The notes under the pieces: model-generated
Told to the model about the DNA's origin: nothing
Database searches by the model: none
Seen by the model: only the letters and a program-made list of their open reading frames with translations
In this document: positions 7,490 through 15,332 of the stretch, piece by piece
How the letters are laid out: the number at the start of each line of letters is the position of its first letter
Numbering within the stretch: the first letter of the stretch is position 1
Translations under genes and position numbers: made by a program
NCBI GenBank assembly: GCA_039888615.1
Contig: JBDQQS010000028.1
Direction: 5' to 3' (one strand)
Origin: Flavimaribacter sp039888615
Lineage (GTDB): Bacteria > Pseudomonadota > Alphaproteobacteria > Rhizobiales > Rhizobiaceae
Length of the DNA stretch: 43,530 nucleotides

Positions 7490-8701
7490 TCATTCCCGCC
7501 CCCAAGCCTTGTGGATCAGCTCTGCAATCTCGTCGTTAACGTCGTTCAAAGAAGTGACAGCGCGATCATAGGTGGTCCGGACGAACTGCGACCGCTCGAC
7601 TTCGTAGAGCGTTTGCTTCGTGATCCCTGCGTCGGATATCGCGGTTGATTTCAACACCGGAGCCGAAAGCATCTGATTTGGAAACATTGCCTGGAGGAGC
7701 CCAACCATCTGCTTTTGGGGGCCGTCCGTCGGTTCAAATCGCGTTACGAGGTAACGGAACCACTTCAGGCGCATGTTTGCTCCGGCGTCACGGATCGTCT
7801 TCATGATCCCGCCCAGCATCAGAAGAAACTGGCTCATCGACATGACGTCCAACATCTGAGGATGGACGGTCACAATCACCGAAGATGAGGCCGTAAGAGC
7901 GGTGAGCGTCAAGTAGCCTAACTGAGGGGGGCAGTCGATTACGACCACATCATAGCGCTCTTCGACCTCGCCGAGCGCTTTGGATATCCGAGTGAAGAAG
8001 ATTCGCCCCTCATGGGGGTCGCTGCTCGTCAGTGCAACCGGGGTATCATATTCGTACTCTTGCAGTTCGAGGCTTGCCGGAACGATATCCAGATTTGGAA
8101 AGTTTGTCGGTCGGATTACTTCGGAGATGGGCTTGCGCTCGTCATCATACCGGAGCGTCTCATAGAGCGAAGGAACGTTGTCGAGTTCAGGCTGAATACC
8201 GTGCAATGCTGTCAGCGAAGCTTGAGGATCCAAGTCGATCGCAAGAACGCGATGCCCCTTCAGCGCCAGATGCTGAGCGAGATGAGCTGCGGTGGTGGTC
8301 TTTCCCGAACCCCCTTTAAAGTTCACGACAGACACAACGTGCAACTCTTCGCCTAGCTGCCGGTAGGGCACATATCGACGCTTGCCTGGCCGACCATGTT
8401 TGTCCAGATAAGCTCTCAGCTCGAGCATCTGCTCCGCAGAGTAGCTACGCCTTCCGGATGACGACGTTTCAGGCTCGGGGCCTTTGCCCTCGAGGTGAAG
8501 CTTCTTGATGGTCGACTGGGTTACACCAAGGTAGTAGGCAACCTCCGCTAACGAAAACTGACGTAGACCTTTCTGGGCATCTGGAGGATACTGTTCCTGC
8601 CGCAACATATTGAGGCGGTCAGAGATCAACTCTCCCTGCTGAAGGATGATCTCGTCGAAGGGTTGATCCTTCGTATCAGCCGTAAATGACCTATCTCGCA
8701 T
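7490..8701 (-). CDS. repA: RepA, ParA-family partition ATPase
   Basis: A 403-residue RepA. An N-terminal MerR-like DNA-binding region (LAEVAYYLGVTQSTIKKLHL, about 51-70) precedes a deviant Walker A KGGSGKTT (129-136), a switch-type DLDPQAS and the Walker B-like VVVIDCPPQ. It is the partition ATPase and represses the rep operon by binding its operator with RepB. The ATG at 8701 has GAGGG 7 bases upstream. As the first gene of the operon its promoter should lie in 8702-8990. Confidence 0.94.
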   Translation of the reverse strand: MRDRSFTADTKDQPFDEIILQQGELISDRLNMLRQEQYPPDAQKGLRQFSLAEVAYYLGVTQSTIKKLHLEGKGPEPETSSSGRRSYSAEQMLELRAYLDKHGRPGKRRYVPYRQLGEELHVVSVVNFKGGSGKTTTAAHLAQHLALKGHRVLAIDLDPQASLTALHGIQPELDNVPSLYETLRYDDERKPISEVIRPTNFPNLDIVPASLELQEYEYDTPVALTSSDPHEGRIFFTRISKALGEVEERYDVVVIDCPPQLGYLTLTALTASSSVIVTVHPQMLDVMSMSQFLLMLGGIMKTIRDAGANMRLKWFRYLVTRFEPTDGPQKQMVGLLQAMFPNQMLSAPVLKSTAISDAGITKQTLYEVERSQFVRTTYDRAVTSLNDVNDEIAELIHKAWGRE

Positions 8702-8793
8702 CCGCCTGCCCTCTAAATATCGCTTTTTCAGCGATTTCGCTCTTTAAAGTGTCATCTACACGGAAAAACGAGTCTTAACAACGATTTTCACCC

Positions 8794-8820
8794 GGAGGTT
8801 CGAACCCTCTCGACGCACCA
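8794..8820 (+). other. tRNA 3'-end-like remnant
   Basis: GGAGG, a TTCGAAC loop and CCTCT form a T-arm of five pairs (one G-U), followed by CGACGCACCA ending in CCA. The rest of a tRNA is absent upstream, and the acceptor strand is one base short. Such 3' fragments are typical left-overs of integration into tRNA genes by tyrosine recombinases. It could also be chance similarity. Confidence 0.4.
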
Positions 8821-8970
8821 GGTGGTTTAGATGTGGCGACAATCTCTAGCGATCACAGAACACCTCAACTCAATATATAGGGATAATAGCGACATCTTAG
8901 ACGCAGTTACTGAGTCATGTCCCACGGTGCCGACTCTGTAACCATCTGTTTTATATTTAATTTATGCGAC

Positions 8971-8986
8971 TGCACGGCTGTCAAAA
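8971..8986 (-). promoter_or_regulatory. parS-like repeat, copy 3, possibly overlapping the repA promoter
   Basis: TGCACGGCTGTCAAAA repeats the 16-base core of the two sites between repA and repB. On the minus strand its TTGACA could serve as the -35 element of repA, with an AT-rich -10 region below. This would couple partition-complex binding to repression of the operon. Confidence 0.55.
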
Positions 8987-9195
8987 CACATGCGGATCTA
9001 AGATTCGAAACGCCCGGCAGAACCGCGAAACCTAGGATGCTAAAACGAACAGTATCGGGCGGGCCTTGCAAACGGGCTATGACCATTTGCCGCCGTTCCG
9101 CTCTTCAATCACGGCAGACCAACAAATAACCAAGTCGCTTCAGGGGCCGGGAAGGCAGCATGAGTCGGCTGGGTTGCCCCAGCCGATTCTTCGCG

Positions 9196-9534
9196 TCACA
9201 CGGCGTCTTTCGGCCCCCAGGGAATGACGGCTTGCAGGGACAGATCGTCCTGGTTCGCCGCCTTGCCTAGGTTGGCGTTGAAGCCGTGATCGCGGATGGT
9301 CAGCGTGTAGTAGTCGGCGCCGGTCTCCTTGTTCTGCTTCTTCCAGATGCCACCGCACTCGACCAGCTTGCCACGCGGGGAGCGGCCGAGGACGCGGTGC
9401 GTGGGGGCCATCGGGTTCGCGCTCGCGACGGGTTCGACCGTGATGTCGAGGTCGAAAGTCAGGGTCGAGATGGAGCCGACGCCCTTGGCGGTTTCGATGT
9501 CGGCGCTGGTGAATTTGATGCAGTTCGTGGTCAT
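9196..9534 (-). CDS. DUF736 family protein
   Basis: A 112-residue protein of the DUF736 family, frequent on alphaproteobacterial plasmids and integrative elements. The family pattern is visible: SADIETAKGVGSISTLTFDLDI near the N-terminus and a C-terminal YYTLTIRDHGFNANLGKA segment. No enzymatic motif, signal peptide or membrane segment is seen and the function is unknown. The ATG at 9534 has AAGGAG 7 bases upstream; a frame extension to 9585 lacks a ribosome site. A structured element on the opposite strand starts 75 bases upstream. Confidence 0.82.
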   Translation of the reverse strand: MTTNCIKFTSADIETAKGVGSISTLTFDLDITVEPVASANPMAPTHRVLGRSPRGKLVECGGIWKKQNKETGADYYTLTIRDHGFNANLGKAANQDDLSLQAVIPWGPKDAV

Positions 9535-9585
9535 TGCTCTACTCCTTGTTTGCGTTGCAATGATGGTCACCTTGCAGTTGGCCAA

Positions 9586-10154
9586 GGCCCGGCCACACCG
9601 AAGGCGAAGCGCAGCGGAGAGGGGCAGGCGCCGGTCTTTTTGCCTCGCGAGGAATGGCCCGCAGGGTCAGGGGAAAAAGATCGGCGGCAACCTTTGTGGA
9701 CGGGACGACAGCTGCGACCAGCATGTCATGCAACTCAGACAAAGGGAGAAGTGCGGTGGCCGCGAATGAAACTGGTTGAACAGCCGACAGAGATGCTGTG
9801 GGGGGCGCAATCCACTCCTAAACTCGCCTGAAATATAACATAGGCCAGACTTCAACGTCGCGCGCCCGGGATGACCTGCCGCAATCAATGTCTCCGCTAC
9901 AGCGTGCACAATGCGGATGAGCATTCGATGCGCCCGAGGCTAAGAACGAAGGACCGCCTCGTTACGTGACACCGCCACCCTCCAATGGTCTGAAACGACA
10001 AACCGGTCGGTCGGATCGGTCATTCTATGCGACGGTACACATGGCCATGGTAGCCCCGCCCACCGACGGCGCATACCGATTGGCCCCGGCAACCGTCGCC
10101 GACTTACCCTTCCAGTGCGCATCCTATACGTCATTGACATATATGGAATTGACG
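9586..10154. other. Gene-poor region between DUF736 and the toxin gene
   Basis: Apart from the structured element at 9609-9685 I see no supported gene here. Small open frames lack ribosome sites and family resemblance. The 3' part (10120-10154) contains a TTGACA at 10134 and TATA-rich sequence just before the toxin start, a plausible promoter/operator for the toxin-antitoxin pair. Confidence 0.45.
9609..9685 (+). ncRNA. Structured element, copy 1 (candidate RNA)
   Basis: A hairpin with GCGC arms (9609-9612 with 9628-9631) around AGCGGAGA leads into a long stem: 9630-9641 pairs with 9674-9685, continued by 9643-9644 with 9671-9672. Inside are the conserved GCGAGGAATG (9647-9656), a hairpin 9656-9660 with 9664-9668, and CAGGGGAA. 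Copy 2 at 11796-11872 keeps these conserved strings and the same fold, but the paired bases differ and compensate. G-U pairs fit the plus strand. The role is unknown; it stands opposite to and upstream of the DUF736 gene. Confidence 0.55.
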
Positions 10155-10498
10155 ATGACGCGATTGCAGACAGTTGTCGAACTGCCCGAATTCCAAAGGC
10201 GCGCCAAGGCAATCATGTGTCGGACAAGGAGCGTGAGGCGGCGATCAACTTCATTGCCGCCAATCCGGAAGCGGGCATTTCTCTTGGTGGCGGGTTACGC
10301 AAAGTCCGCATCCCGAGAGAGGGTAGCGGCAAGAGTGGCGGCTTCAGGACGGTGTATGTCTTTGGCGGGACCCATATGCCGATCTTTCTGATCACGGTCT
10401 TCGCCAAGAATGAGAAAGCCAACCTGTCGAAGACCGAACAGGCCGCTGCGGTAGAGATAAGCAAGGCGCTTGTCGCGAAATATGGAGACGCAACATGA
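10155..10498 (+). pseudogene. higB: RelE/HigB-type toxin gene with a frameshift
   Basis: Two frames together give one typical toxin of about 113 residues. The first frame from ATG 10155 encodes MTRLQTVVELPEF and RRAKAIM, ending its homology at 10217. The other frame continues SDKEREAAINFIAANPE from 10220 through GGGLRKVRIPREG and GGTHMPIFLITVFAK to the stop at 10498. Two extra bases (TG at 10218-10219, in a TGTGT run) cause the break. An internal GTG at 10217 could start a truncated product. The stop overlaps the antitoxin start (ATGA). A real inactivating mutation, slippage-based control and a sequencing error are all possible. Confidence 0.78.
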
Positions 10499-10788
10499 GT
10501 GCATTCGAATCCATCTCCAAGGGACTGGAAGAGGCTCTGGCCTTCGCAGATGGCGATTTGGCAGGCGCGAAGGTACATGAACGTTCCGTGGCGGAGGTCG
10601 ATGTCGCCGAAGTCCGGCAACGAACTGGCCTGTCCCAGGCCGAGTTTGCAAAGAGCATTGGCGTCGCTAAAGGTACGCTCTTGAACTGGGAACACGGGCG
10701 ACGGCACCCGACAGGCCCAGCACAGGTTCTGCTGGCATTGATCGCCAAGAAGCCATCGGTGGTGCAGGATCTCTTGCGCGGCGCGTGA
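10495..10788 (+). CDS. higA: HigA/NadS-like XRE antitoxin
   Basis: A 97-residue Cro/C1-type helix-turn-helix protein. The DNA-binding region is VRQRTGLSQAEFAKSIGV and KGTLLNWEHGRR (about 40-70). It would neutralise the RelE-type toxin encoded just upstream and repress the pair. Start ATG 10495 overlaps the toxin stop by four bases. The reading frame is intact although the toxin frame is broken, as expected if only the toxin is under pressure for loss. Confidence 0.85.
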   Translation: MSAFESISKGLEEALAFADGDLAGAKVHERSVAEVDVAEVRQRTGLSQAEFAKSIGVAKGTLLNWEHGRRHPTGPAQVLLALIAKKPSVVQDLLRGA

Positions 10789-10796
10789 ACCGGGGC

Positions 10797-11708
10797 CTAA
10801 GCCCCGATCCTCTTGATGCGGATCCCGAGCTTGCGGGCCTTGTCGACGATGTTCTCGGTGATGCCTGAACCGGGTGTAGCGATCAGGCCCTGCGGCATGG
10901 TCTCGAGCATCTTGTCGTTGCGCTTGAAGGGGGCAGCCTTGCCGTGGCTCTTCCAGTCGGGCTTGAAGACCACCTGGGTAACGTCTCGGGTATCTGCCCA
11001 GCGGGCCGCGATTCTCTCGGCGCCTTTGGGCGTGCCGCCGTGCAGGAGCACCATGTCGGCGTATTTGGCATGTGTGGCGTCAAGGACAGACCAGATCAGA
11101 TCGTGGGCGTGATAATCCCCGCCCGAGAAAGCGATCCGCGTGCCTTCGGGGCAGTGCACCTCGGTCTCCTTGCGGCGCTTTGCCGAGAGATAGGCCCGGC
11201 TGTCCACCACGGCGGAGGTCAAGCCGCGATGCGAGACCTTGGATCCGGTGCGGGGCAGCCAGGGCGAACCGGTGGCGGCCGAGAAGTGGTCCACGGCCAG
11301 ATCGCGCATCTGCTCGAACGCGTCGCGATGGTCCCAGAGCTTGAGCCCGATCAACTGGAGGCGCTCGAGTTCGACCGAGGCGACCTCGGAGCCGTCCTGA
11401 ATGGCCAGACTTTCCCGGACCTCGAATTCGTTGTCGTCGAGGAGCTTCTGGATATGGGTGAGCCGACGATGGAAAATCGAGGTCAGGGACCAGAGCATCT
11501 CTTCGAGATTGTCTTCCAACTGGCTGCCGGTGAGGAGGCCGATGGTGGTGTCAAAAAGCGTCGCCATGGCGAGCTCGACCTCGTCGGGCTGGGGCAGGGG
11601 GCGGTGATCGGTCTCGCCGGGCCCGGGCGTTGCGCCGTGAAGTGCGAGGTGGTCGAGGATGGCGGAGGTCACGCCGGTTTCCTCTTGGATGTCTGTCTGA
11701 TGGGGCAT
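10797..11708 (-). CDS. DUF2493 (SLOG-like) domain protein
   Basis: The 303-residue protein carries a C-terminal DUF2493 domain of the SLOG superfamily (about 185-303): FSGGDYHAHDLIW, LLHGGTPKGAERIAARWA and VVFKPDWKSHGKAAPFKRN. SLOG domains bind nucleotides or their derivatives. The N-terminal 180 residues are helical and lack a known motif. It belongs to the accessory set (DUF736, DUF2493, DUF7146) common on alphaproteobacterial plasmids. AGAGGAA precedes the ATG at 11708. It converges with higA; the stops are only eight bases apart. Function unknown. Confidence 0.8.
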   Translation of the reverse strand: MPHQTDIQEETGVTSAILDHLALHGATPGPGETDHRPLPQPDEVELAMATLFDTTIGLLTGSQLEDNLEEMLWSLTSIFHRRLTHIQKLLDDNEFEVRESLAIQDGSEVASVELERLQLIGLKLWDHRDAFEQMRDLAVDHFSAATGSPWLPRTGSKVSHRGLTSAVVDSRAYLSAKRRKETEVHCPEGTRIAFSGGDYHAHDLIWSVLDATHAKYADMVLLHGGTPKGAERIAARWADTRDVTQVVFKPDWKSHGKAAPFKRNDKMLETMPQGLIATPGSGITENIVDKARKLGIRIKRIGA

Positions 11709-11722
11709 TGTCTTGTTCCTCT

Positions 11723-11961
11723 GTTTGATCTGACCCGATTTGGATAGGGCGATAACAGGACCGGCGGCGACCGGGCCGCATCCGTCAGGATCGCAGCGCA
11801 GCGGAGAATGCGCCGCGGGCCGGAAAATTGTTCCCGCGAGGAATGAGCCGAAGGCTCAGGGGAATTTTCTGGTGCGGGGCGCATTGCTGCTCGGGCGAGG
11901 GGCACTCAGCCCCGACCCGCTGGTCCATCGCTCCCCTTTTCCAAACGGGATCAGATCAAAC
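11723..11961. repeat. Inverted repeat enclosing the second structured element
   Basis: GTTTGATCTGACCCGATTTGG at 11723-11743 reappears inverted, with 18 of 21 positions equal, at 11941-11961. The arms enclose the structured element copy 2. The left arm lies directly before the ribosome site of the DUF2493 gene, the right arm just after the DUF7146 gene. The arms could be binding sites of a shared regulator or close a larger fold. Confidence 0.5.
11796..11872 (+). ncRNA. Structured element, copy 2 (candidate RNA)
   Basis: Same plan as copy 1. GCGC arms 11796-11799 and 11810-11813 surround AGCGGAGA. The outer stem is 11820-11829 with 11863-11872, then a bulge, then CCC 11833-11835 with GGG 11860-11862. 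GCGAGGAATG lies at 11836-11845, the inner hairpin is 11845-11849 with 11853-11857, and CAGGGGAA is at 11857-11864. The outer stem is AAAATT here and CTTTTT in copy 1, and the inner stem GAGCC/GGCTC here and GGCCC/GGGTC in copy 1. It stands upstream of, and opposite to, the DUF2493 gene. Confidence 0.55.
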
Positions 11962-12006
11962 CCGCGGAACCTTTGCCCTGTCGGACATCCACGAGGACGT
12001 TGGCGG

Positions 12007-12717
12007 TCACCTGTCCTCGATCTCCAGACCTTGTGCTTTCATGGACCCTAACAGGGACCGGCGCAGCGCATCTCTGCCAAATGCCCGCAGATCGTCGTTG
12101 AAATCGCCCATGTTCGGCACGAGATAACCGCAGGTAATTCCACGCGATTCCAGTTGGTTACGCAATTTCTTTGATGCGTTACGTCCGGCTTCGTCATTAT
12201 CCCGCGCGATCCAAATGCGCTTGATCCGCGGCGGTGGGATGAAGAGGCCGAGATGGGTGACGGTGAGACAGGAGGCGAGGTCGAACTCGGGGAGTGCCGT
12301 GCCGACCGAGAGGGTGTTCTCGAGTCCCTCGCCGACGATGAGGTCGGAGCAAGCTGTGCCGGACCAGTAGCGGATGGCATGGCCAAGCAGCTGCCCAAGG
12401 ATCCGCTTTGGGTTCTCGATTTCGGCCAATCCGCCGGTGGACGGGTCGAGATAGAACCTTGCGCATCCGGTGATCTGGCCCCGATTGTCGGTGATCTTCG
12501 CGAGCAGGGCAGGGGCCCTTTGCGGCAGATTGGGATCGTCCTCGCCGTGCCGCAAAAAGACCCGTGGGTGGTAGCGGAGGGCCGGACCCAGCCGTGTGAT
12601 CCCGCGCCCTTGCAGATAAGTGGCGGCCAGATTGCCAAGCACCGGCTTGCCAGCGGCGAAGAGTTTGCGCGCCCGCGCGGCACATTTCGAGCACAGAGGT
12701 TGGTCGCGCTCGCCCAT
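12007..12717 (-). pseudogene. DUF7146 / toprim-domain protein, N-terminally truncated
   Basis: The C-terminal part matches the toprim-containing DUF7146 family of plasmids: AARARKLFAAGKPVLGN, then LGHAIRYWSGTACSDLIVGEGLENTLS (toprim Glu) and IWIARDNDEAGRNA (toprim Asp-x-Asp). The N-terminal third, which normally carries a zinc-binding primase-like segment, is missing. Homology stops near 12690, where the DNA turns into an AraC-type gene on the other strand. The ATG at 12717 is the first in frame near the junction and may not be used. The protein could bind single-stranded DNA or nucleotides; the remnant is probably inactive. Confidence 0.7.
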
Positions 12718-13110
12718 GTTCTCCTCACCACGCTGGCTGAAGACGACCTCGCCGATGCTGCATTCGAGAATCCGCAGGCCGGACGACAAATCCAACGGCT
12801 TGACGCGTTAATCGCCAAGCACCTGGCCGACGGTTGGGCCGGTCGGGATTATGCGGCGGCTCTTCACATCACAACCGGTCATCTTAACCGTATCGTTCGG
12901 ATGGCGACCGGGCGCAGCCTGTCGGCACATCTGGAGACCGCAACGATAACCGAAGCGTGCCGATTAATCGCTTTTACCCGCCTTCCCATGGCGGAGATCG
13001 GATACCGACTCGGTTTTTCTGACTCTTCTTATTTCTCTCGCAGGTTTCGTTTGCGGATGGGTGAAACTCCTTCAGAGTATAGAATGAGAGTACTCGGATT
13101 AGAACTCTAG
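12690..13110 (+). pseudogene. AraC-family regulator, C-terminal remnant
   Basis: About 135 residues remain: a linker (VALAHVLLTTLAEDDLAD) and a full AraC double helix-turn-helix domain ending in IGYRLGFSDSSYFSRRFRLR and GETPSEYRMRV. The N-terminal sensor domain and the start codon are gone. The break lies near 12690, joined to the truncated toprim gene. Its TAG stop shares bases with the TAG of the convergent permease gene (CTAG at 13107-13110). It may have regulated the catabolic genes to its right before the rearrangement. Confidence 0.75.
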
Positions 13111-14498
13111 AGCATCGCGCTGGCGATAAAAAGGACGGTCATAACGATCACGTAATAGGTTATAATAAAGGGCCCGTTCCATCGCAGGCCAATCTCCTGG
13201 GCAGGCTTGCCGGTCATGCCAACGGCGATAGCCAATGTCGATGCAAAGGGCGAAAGTAGCATCGAACCGGACCAGCCGCACATCACGGCTAGCATCAACA
13301 TCACTTCGGGCATGTCGATCCCGGACGAGATGATGGCACCGGAGCAGACGAGCGCGCTGATCATTGGCGAGAGGCCAAGCTGACTTAGCAGCGTCATAAG
13401 CAGGATGATAATGCAGGCGATGACGCCCGGTCCGACCGAGACATGTTCGATCAGCATGCGCAGCTTTTCGGCGGGCAGCATTTCCACCACTGTCAGGCCG
13501 AGGAAGGCGCTGGCGCCGATCAGGCAGATTTCACTGGTTGAATCGGGCAGGGCGCGGAACCCGTCGCGGGCAAGGGATTTGAGATTGCCCGAGAACGGGC
13601 GACCCTCGGTCAGCAGGACCCAGATCACCGCCATGGCGGGAATGACGATCAGGATCGCGGCCCGCATCGGAATGCCGACCACCGCCTCGGCCAGTGCCGA
13701 CAGCCCGGTGATCGCAAGGAGCAACCCGAGCAGCGCGGCCATGGCGAGGCCCGCGCCCTTGTGGGGCGACGGGGTGAAGGTGCGGCGCGGACGGCGCTCC
13801 AGCCGGTCGAACACCCAGCCGAGGGCGAAGAAGACCACCATCAGGCCAAGGCCGTAGGGCAGGTAGGACACATATCCCAATGTCGGCATCAGCGGGATGA
13901 GCATGTTGATGGCCAGCCCGACCGGCGACCACAGGATGGTGGCGGCAAAGCCGCGCAGGACCGCATTGGTGATTCGCCGCCCCTGCACCTCGGCGATGTC
14001 GGGGCTGGGCGCGGCGCGGTCACGTTCGGCCAACGCGATCCCGAGCAGAAGCTGCAGGCCGCCGAGATTGAGCAGGATGCCGAAGATATGACTGCCGCTG
14101 GCCAGCAGGGCGAACCGCCGCGACGGGGGCTGGTCCACCACGAAATGGGCGGCGGTACTGACGATGTTCGAGCGCATCGCGGCCACCCGCAGGATCGCCA
14201 TGACGGCCAGCAGGGCAGGAAGGTAGAGCGCGCGGCTTGCTGCAAGGGCAAGGCTGCCCGGATCGCCCCCCGTGAGGACCAGAAGCCCCCCCGAAAGGGC
14301 GGCGAGGAATAGCAGAACTTTAGCGGTGGTGCGCACGTGACGCCAGCGCATCAGGATGTGGCACACGATCAACATGATCGCGATTCCAGCGAAGAGGTGA
14401 TTGTTACTGAACAGGTCAGCGAGGGTAAAAACCGTGCCGCCCAGCAGTGCGAACGATGCAATCGTAGAAAGCCTGACAAGGCGGGCTGCATCTGGCAT
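13107..14498 (-). CDS. Polytopic membrane protein, ion-transporter-superfamily-like permease
   Basis: A 463-residue protein with about twelve hydrophobic segments and a short basic cytoplasmic stretch (LERRPRRTFTPSPHK, about 233-247). The arrangement of two similar halves, with polar helix breaks such as LLSQLGLSPMISALVCSG and the C-terminal MCGWSGSMLLSPFAS, resembles permeases of the ion-transporter (IT) superfamily. No signature fixes the substrate. It is downstream of, and in the same direction as, the SDR/TRAP operon, after a 90-base gap. It may export or import a pathway intermediate. The specific family is uncertain. Confidence 0.6.
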   Translation of the reverse strand: MPDAARLVRLSTIASFALLGGTVFTLADLFSNNHLFAGIAIMLIVCHILMRWRHVRTTAKVLLFLAALSGGLLVLTGGDPGSLALAASRALYLPALLAVMAILRVAAMRSNIVSTAAHFVVDQPPSRRFALLASGSHIFGILLNLGGLQLLLGIALAERDRAAPSPDIAEVQGRRITNAVLRGFAATILWSPVGLAINMLIPLMPTLGYVSYLPYGLGLMVVFFALGWVFDRLERRPRRTFTPSPHKGAGLAMAALLGLLLAITGLSALAEAVVGIPMRAAILIVIPAMAVIWVLLTEGRPFSGNLKSLARDGFRALPDSTSEICLIGASAFLGLTVVEMLPAEKLRMLIEHVSVGPGVIACIIILLMTLLSQLGLSPMISALVCSGAIISSGIDMPEVMLMLAVMCGWSGSMLLSPFASTLAIAVGMTGKPAQEIGLRWNGPFIITYYVIVMTVLFIASAML

Positions 14499-14588
14499 GA
14501 TATGCTCTTACCTCATACCGGTGAACCGACCGCTACGCACCGCCCGGTGTGATCGACGGTGCGGCGACTCTATCCTTTCCGGTATTGT

Positions 14589-15332
14589 CTAGACAGACAA
14601 CCCGCCATCAATCGCGATTTCGGCCCCCGAGATGTAGCGGCTAAAATCCGACAGTAAAAACAGCACCGTATGGACCACATCTTCGGGCAATCCTGCGCGG
14701 CCAAGTGGCACCTGCGCGGTGCGGGTCTTCAGGTCCTCATCGCTCCAGGCGTCCAGCATCGGGGTGAGAATGATGCCCGGATGGACCGAGTTGACGCGGA
14801 TCCCGCGCGGGCCCAGTTCGCGCGCAGCGGTCTTGGTCATGCCGCGCACGGCCCACTTGGTGCCGACATAGGCGATGCCCTTGCTGGCGCGCAGCCCGGC
14901 AAGCGACGAGATGTTCACGATCGACCCGCCCTCGGGGCCCATCGCCGCTTCGGCGAACTTCACGCCCAGATAGGTGCCGAACTGGTTGACCTTGTATTGC
15001 AGGTCGAAATCCTCGGGCGTGGTGTCGGGGATGCTTTCGGGGCGGTAGAGCCCGGCATTGTTCACCAGACCGTGCAGGGGCCGGTCGCCGCATTGCGCCT
15101 GCAACGCCGCCCAGTCCGCTTCCGAGGTCACGTCGAGGCGGGCGAATTGCGCGCCGATCTCATCGGCGAGGGCGCGGCCCTCGTCTTCAAGGATGTCGGC
15201 GACGATTACCTGGGTGCCCCGCGCCGCGAGATGCCGGGCCTGAAGCGCGCCCTGTCCGCGCGCGCCGCCGGTGACCACCACGAGGCGGCCGCCGAAGGAC
15301 ACGCCCAGGATGTCGGCCTGGCCGGGGGTCAT
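14589..15332 (-). CDS. Short-chain dehydrogenase/reductase (SDR)
   Basis: A 247-residue classical SDR. Cofactor motif TGGARGQG (about 21-28), NNAG (about 90-93), catalytic Ser in NISSLAG and Tyr-Val-Gly-Thr-Lys (YVGTK) near 155-159 are present. VADI at the end of strand two favours NAD. It resembles cyclic-alcohol and hydroxysteroid dehydrogenases. The start ATG overlaps the stop of the preceding SDR gene (ATGA), so both are cotranscribed with the TRAP genes. It probably oxidises a secondary alcohol to the ketone used by the monooxygenase; the substrate is inferred from context. Confidence 0.87.
   Translation of the reverse strand: MTPGQADILGVSFGGRLVVVTGGARGQGALQARHLAARGTQVIVADILEDEGRALADEIGAQFARLDVTSEADWAALQAQCGDRPLHGLVNNAGLYRPESIPDTTPEDFDLQYKVNQFGTYLGVKFAEAAMGPEGGSIVNISSLAGLRASKGIAYVGTKWAVRGMTKTAARELGPRGIRVNSVHPGIILTPMLDAWSDEDLKTRTAQVPLGRAGLPEDVVHTVLFLLSDFSRYISGAEIAIDGGLSV

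Larger units (their letters stand above)
8702..9195. other. Upstream region of the rep operon, no gene
   Basis: This gap of nearly 500 bases holds the third parS-like repeat (8971-8986), an AT-rich stretch just below it (8950-8965), and a tRNA 3'-end-like remnant (8794-8820). On the minus strand TTGACA inside the repeat is followed by ATAAATTAAATATAAA, a plausible repA promoter overlapping the centromere site. I see no convincing coding region. Confidence 0.55.

Noticed and set aside
12253..12690. N-terminal continuation of the AraC-type frame through the toprim gene
   Set aside because: The frame is open but its sequence is only the reverse of the DUF7146 coding region; regulator-like sequence starts near 12690.
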